In this document: piece by piece, positions 5,763-6,219 of the stretch
Layout of the letters: every line of letters starts with the position of its first letter
How positions within the stretch are numbered: position 1 is the stretch's first letter
NCBI GenBank assembly: GCA_024278345.1
Contig: JAJRTK010000020.1
Location: 1-6,219, forward strand
Reading direction: 5' to 3'
DNA length: 6,219 nucleotides
DNA from: a bacterium
Lineage (GTDB): Bacteria; CSSED10-310; JAJRTK01
Notes under the pieces: generated by a model
Told to the model about the DNA's origin: nothing
The model's input: the letters and a program-made list of their open reading frames with translations, nothing else
Databases searched by the model: none
Program-made: the position numbers and the translations under genes

Positions 5763-6219
5763 ATGAAACAGGCAAAGAGAACCCTCGCCGCCTTCCTGCT
5801 TCCCCTTCTCTTGATTGCCCATGGATGCGCCGGAGACGGGGCCGAAACCCCGCCCCACTACGCCGCCATCCCCAATTCCACCGTTCTCCGGAACCTCGAC
5901 CGCGTCAACTCCTGGGAGCACGCCATTCGACCGGATACAATCCTAGCCTCCATCGGAGGATATACCGACCTCGACGGACACGTTGCGGAAGCGAACGGTT
6001 GGGGATATGCGTATGTCGAGGGAGCGGGAGTCTACACTTGGTTCGTTGATTCAGAAGGCAGAGTAGACGCTGCACCCAATGATCCAACGGGCATCGAAGG
6101 CACTCCACCTCCCGACATCGACCTCACTCCCCTGGTCCGCCTGGACAGCGACGAAGCGCTCCAGCTCGCCCTTCAAAACGGCGCCGCGCCCTTCGTGGAG
6201 AAATACCCCAACATCGACG
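5763..6219 (+). CDS. Lipoprotein of unknown function, C-terminus beyond window
   Basis: An open frame from ATG 5763 runs 152 codons to the right edge without a stop. GGAGGA (5750-5755) lies 7 bases upstream, and the gap after the previous stop is 18 bases, so co-transcription with the GH99-like gene is likely. The N-terminus, MKQAKR then LAAFLLPLLLIAHGC, is a lipoprotein signal peptide with the lipid-accepting Cys22; Ala at -3 is less usual than Leu but acceptable. The mature part begins with a flexible AGDGAETPP stretch. NSWEHAIRPDTILASIGGYT and GWGYAYVEGAGVYTWFVDSEG look like strand-rich sequence, and LDSDEALQLALQNGAAPFVE (127-146) looks like an amphipathic helix, somewhat like the helix-strand layout of PepSY-type domains. 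I do not recognise the family, and the PepSY resemblance is only an impression. It is probably membrane-anchored and acts at the cell surface or in the periplasm. Confidence 0.83.
   Translation, partial: MKQAKRTLAAFLLPLLLIAHGCAGDGAETPPHYAAIPNSTVLRNLDRVNSWEHAIRPDTILASIGGYTDLDGHVAEANGWGYAYVEGAGVYTWFVDSEGRVDAAPNDPTGIEGTPPPDIDLTPLVRLDSDEALQLALQNGAAPFVEKYPNID

Overview
The window has high GC content and three intact protein-coding genes. They sit among decayed DNA that contains a minisatellite and two broken copies of Rpn-family (recombination-promoting nuclease / putative transposase) genes. A lipoprotein signal, Shine-Dalgarno sites of the GGAGGA type and strong C/G preference at third codon positions point to a GC-rich, probably Gram-negative bacterium. 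Rpn relics beside short GC-rich repeats would fit an Acidobacteriota-like lineage, but that placement is a guess and the sequence does not settle it.

Layout, left to right. Positions 1-382 are a tandem array mixing 31-bp and 45-bp versions of one repeat unit, and it continues past the left edge. Positions 436-717 (minus strand) hold the N-terminal third of an Rpn-family nuclease, broken by an in-frame TAG; homology ends just before the repeat array. Positions 937-2919 (minus) encode a complete 660-residue biotin-dependent acyl-CoA carboxylase alpha subunit (biotin carboxylase plus biotinyl domain). Its carboxyltransferase partner is not in the window. Positions 2920-3944 have no intact gene, but 3246-3491 (minus) is a start-less piece resembling the C-terminal tail of an Rpn-family protein.

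On the plus strand, 3945-5744 encodes a secreted protein with two probable Ig-like beta-sandwich domains and a glycoside hydrolase family 99-like catalytic domain. Its start is most likely a GTG, not the upstream ATGs. Eighteen bases later a lipoprotein gene begins at 5763 and runs off the right edge. These two genes are closely spaced, co-directional and both exported, so they probably form an operon acting on extracytoplasmic glycans or at the cell surface. The carboxylase is a cytoplasmic metabolic enzyme with no visible functional link to that pair.

I do not see convincing evidence of a wholly new system. The items most worth following are the mosaic repeat array abutting the broken Rpn gene, the second Rpn relic on the other side of the carboxylase, and the GH99-like enzyme with an altered active-site motif paired with an unrecognised lipoprotein.
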